Assembly: GCF_004681185.1 (NCBI RefSeq)
Contig: NZ_SRIF01000007.1
Location: 49,726-113,725 of the forward strand
Direction: 5' to 3'
DNA length: 64,000 nucleotides
Source: Haloarcula amylovorans
Lineage (GTDB): Archaea; Halobacteriota; Halobacteria; Halobacteriales; Haloarculaceae
In this document: positions 62,868 through 64,000 of the stretch, piece by piece
Position numbering within the stretch: the stretch's first letter is position 1
Layout: every line of letters begins with the position of its first letter
Translations under genes and position numbers: made by a program
Notes under the pieces: model-generated
What the model saw: only the letters and a program-made list of their open reading frames with translations
The model's database searches: none
What the model was told of the DNA's origin: nothing

Positions 62868-64000
62868 ATGGAGACGAAAGACAGCCTGCCGTCCGAGGCT
62901 GGCACCGTCATCGTCGGTGCCGGCATCGTCGGCTGTAATCTGGCGTATCAGCTAACGGAACTTGGTCGCGACGACGTCGTCGTTGTCGACCAAGGCCCAA
63001 TGCCGACTACGGGTGGATCCTCGACGCACGCGCCGGGGATTATGTTCCAAACGGCCGAGTCGAAGGTACTCAGTCAGTTCGCGGACTACAGCCGTCAGTT
63101 GTACTCCGAACTCGAGGGTGCCGACGGTGAACAGGCGTACAAAGAGGTCGGCGGCATCGAAGTCGCCCGGAGTGAGGAGCGAATGGACTTTCTCCAGCGC
63201 CGCGTCGAACACGCCGAAGCGTGGGGCATCAAGGACCCACAACTTCTCTCTCCCCAGGAAATCACGGACCACCTCCCACTGGTGAACGAAGACGAAATTC
63301 TAGGTGGCTACTATTCGCCGACGGACGGACAAGTGTCCGGCGTGGTGGCCTGTGACGCGCTGGCCCGGGAAGCGATGGACAACGGCGCGACGTTCGTCCC
63401 CCACACGCGCACCGAAGGCGTGGTGACCGAGGGAACCTCCATCGAGGGCGTCGTCACGGAACACGGCACCATCAGCTGTGACGAAATGGCCATCGCGACG
63501 AACATCTGGGCCCGGCAACTCGGCGAGAGACTCGGCGTCCACCTGCCGGTGACGCCCGTCGAACACCAGTACACGGTGACGGAGTCACTTAACGAACTTG
63601 CGGAGAGCGCCGTTGACATCACGGACCATCCGCTGTTCGAGAACTATGAGAACGTCTCCGGTGAGAAGGCCAAGCGCTTACTCGTCGGCCCGGACCGTCC
63701 GATTCTCCGGGATCAAGATAACGCGATGTACTACCGGACTCACGGAGACGCCTACGGTATCGGCTCGTACAACCACGAGTCAATCGTCCCCGACCCACAG
63801 GAACTCGGCAGCAACGACCCAGACGGCGAGCAGGGGTCTGTCCACGAGTTCACGGATTACCACATGAACACCGCGACGCACCCGGACCGGCTGGACAAGG
63901 CGCCGCGACAAGCCAGCAACGAACTCCTTCCGTCGACGAACGACAAGAACCTCGAACACAAGTACAACGGGATGTTCGCGGAGTCGCCAAACGGCCTCCC
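62868..64000 (+). CDS. FAD-dependent dimethylglycine/sarcosine dehydrogenase-like enzyme (5' part)
   Basis: Runs off the window end; 377 codons are visible. METKDSLPSEAGTVIVGAGI starts the FAD-binding Rossmann motif (GAGIVG), and GGSSTHAPGIMFQTAESKVL has the His that, in dimethylglycine and sarcosine dehydrogenases, lies in the covalent FAD attachment segment. The middle part has EVGGIEVARSEERMDFLQRR and VEHQYTVTE, both typical of the DAO-domain half of these enzymes, whose C-terminal half is a GcvT-like THF-binding domain. I predict that domain beyond 64000. It would take methyl groups from dimethylglycine or sarcosine to THF. A TATA-like ctatattt at 62831-62838 lies about 30 bp upstream. 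Confidence 0.85.
   Translation, partial: METKDSLPSEAGTVIVGAGIVGCNLAYQLTELGRDDVVVVDQGPMPTTGGSSTHAPGIMFQTAESKVLSQFADYSRQLYSELEGADGEQAYKEVGGIEVARSEERMDFLQRRVEHAEAWGIKDPQLLSPQEITDHLPLVNEDEILGGYYSPTDGQVSGVVACDALAREAMDNGATFVPHTRTEGVVTEGTSIEGVVTEHGTISCDEMAIATNIWARQLGERLGVHLPVTPVEHQYTVTESLNELAESAVDITDHPLFENYENVSGEKAKRLLVGPDRPILRDQDNAMYYRTHGDAYGIGSYNHESIVPDPQELGSNDPDGEQGSVHEFTDYHMNTATHPDRLDKAPRQASNELLPSTNDKNLEHKYNGMFAESPNGL

Noticed and set aside
1-64000. tRNA, rRNA or CRISPR loci
   Set aside because: No stretch showed a tRNA cloverleaf with the T-loop consensus, rRNA-conserved segments, or regularly spaced repeats.

Overview
The window is haloarchaeal DNA. Almost every intact protein is strongly acidic, several genes have a TATA-like box about 25-30 bp before the start codon with almost no leader, and the information-processing genes are archaeal (Orc1/Cdc6, TBP, an archaeal SMC-like protein, MoaA, RdfA). 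It starts at a replication origin: at least six copies of a 23-bp origin-box-like repeat lie just upstream of an orc1/cdc6 gene. Together with many broken genes, insertion-sequence scars and a second, decayed orc1 copy, this suggests a megaplasmid or secondary chromosome. All calls come from reading the sequence; no database search was run.

Layout. 1-3.5 kb: origin, orc1, and a nucleotidyltransferase-like gene broken by one TGA. 3.8-17.2 kb: a carbohydrate locus with a complete galactitol-type phosphotransferase system (GatB, GatA, HPr, EI, GatC), a class II aldolase, a LarA-like protein, an IclR regulator, a DUF1537 acid-sugar kinase, a PdxA2-type dehydrogenase, a short-chain dehydrogenase and a cyclase-family hydrolase. 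The likely outcome is phosphorylated C4/C5 compounds feeding DHAP into central metabolism. 17.8-25.3 kb: a frameshifted HTH gene, a truncated ArdC/ImmA-like protein, then a cassette of TBP paralogue, 54-aa histone-like protein and SMC-like coiled-coil ATPase, then PEP synthase. 25.4-27.8 kb: relics of an APC permease and of a second SMC-like gene.

28-37 kb: moaA, a 1.6-kb mobile element with perfect ends and target duplication that carries a transporter gene, and a formate dehydrogenase operon (NuoF-like, NuoG-like, FdhF, DUF1641). 37-64 kb: a one-carbon/betaine region. Intact genes are purU, a BCCT transporter, a Rieske oxygenase of the glycine-betaine demethylase type, formaldehyde dehydrogenase, a CobW GTPase, dihydrofolate reductase, glyA and the start of a dimethylglycine/sarcosine-dehydrogenase-like flavoprotein. 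Between them lie decayed copies of folate and pABA synthesis genes (folC-folP, folE, pabB-like) and of glyA, a phosphate permease, orc1, nuoF, sph and a regulator.

Working model (inference). BCCT imports betaine. The Rieske enzyme removes one methyl group as formaldehyde, which is oxidised to formate and then CO2 by the two dehydrogenases. The flavoprotein strips the remaining methyls onto tetrahydrofolate, and GlyA, PurU and DHFR handle the loaded folate. The folate itself must come from elsewhere, because the local biosynthesis genes are dead.
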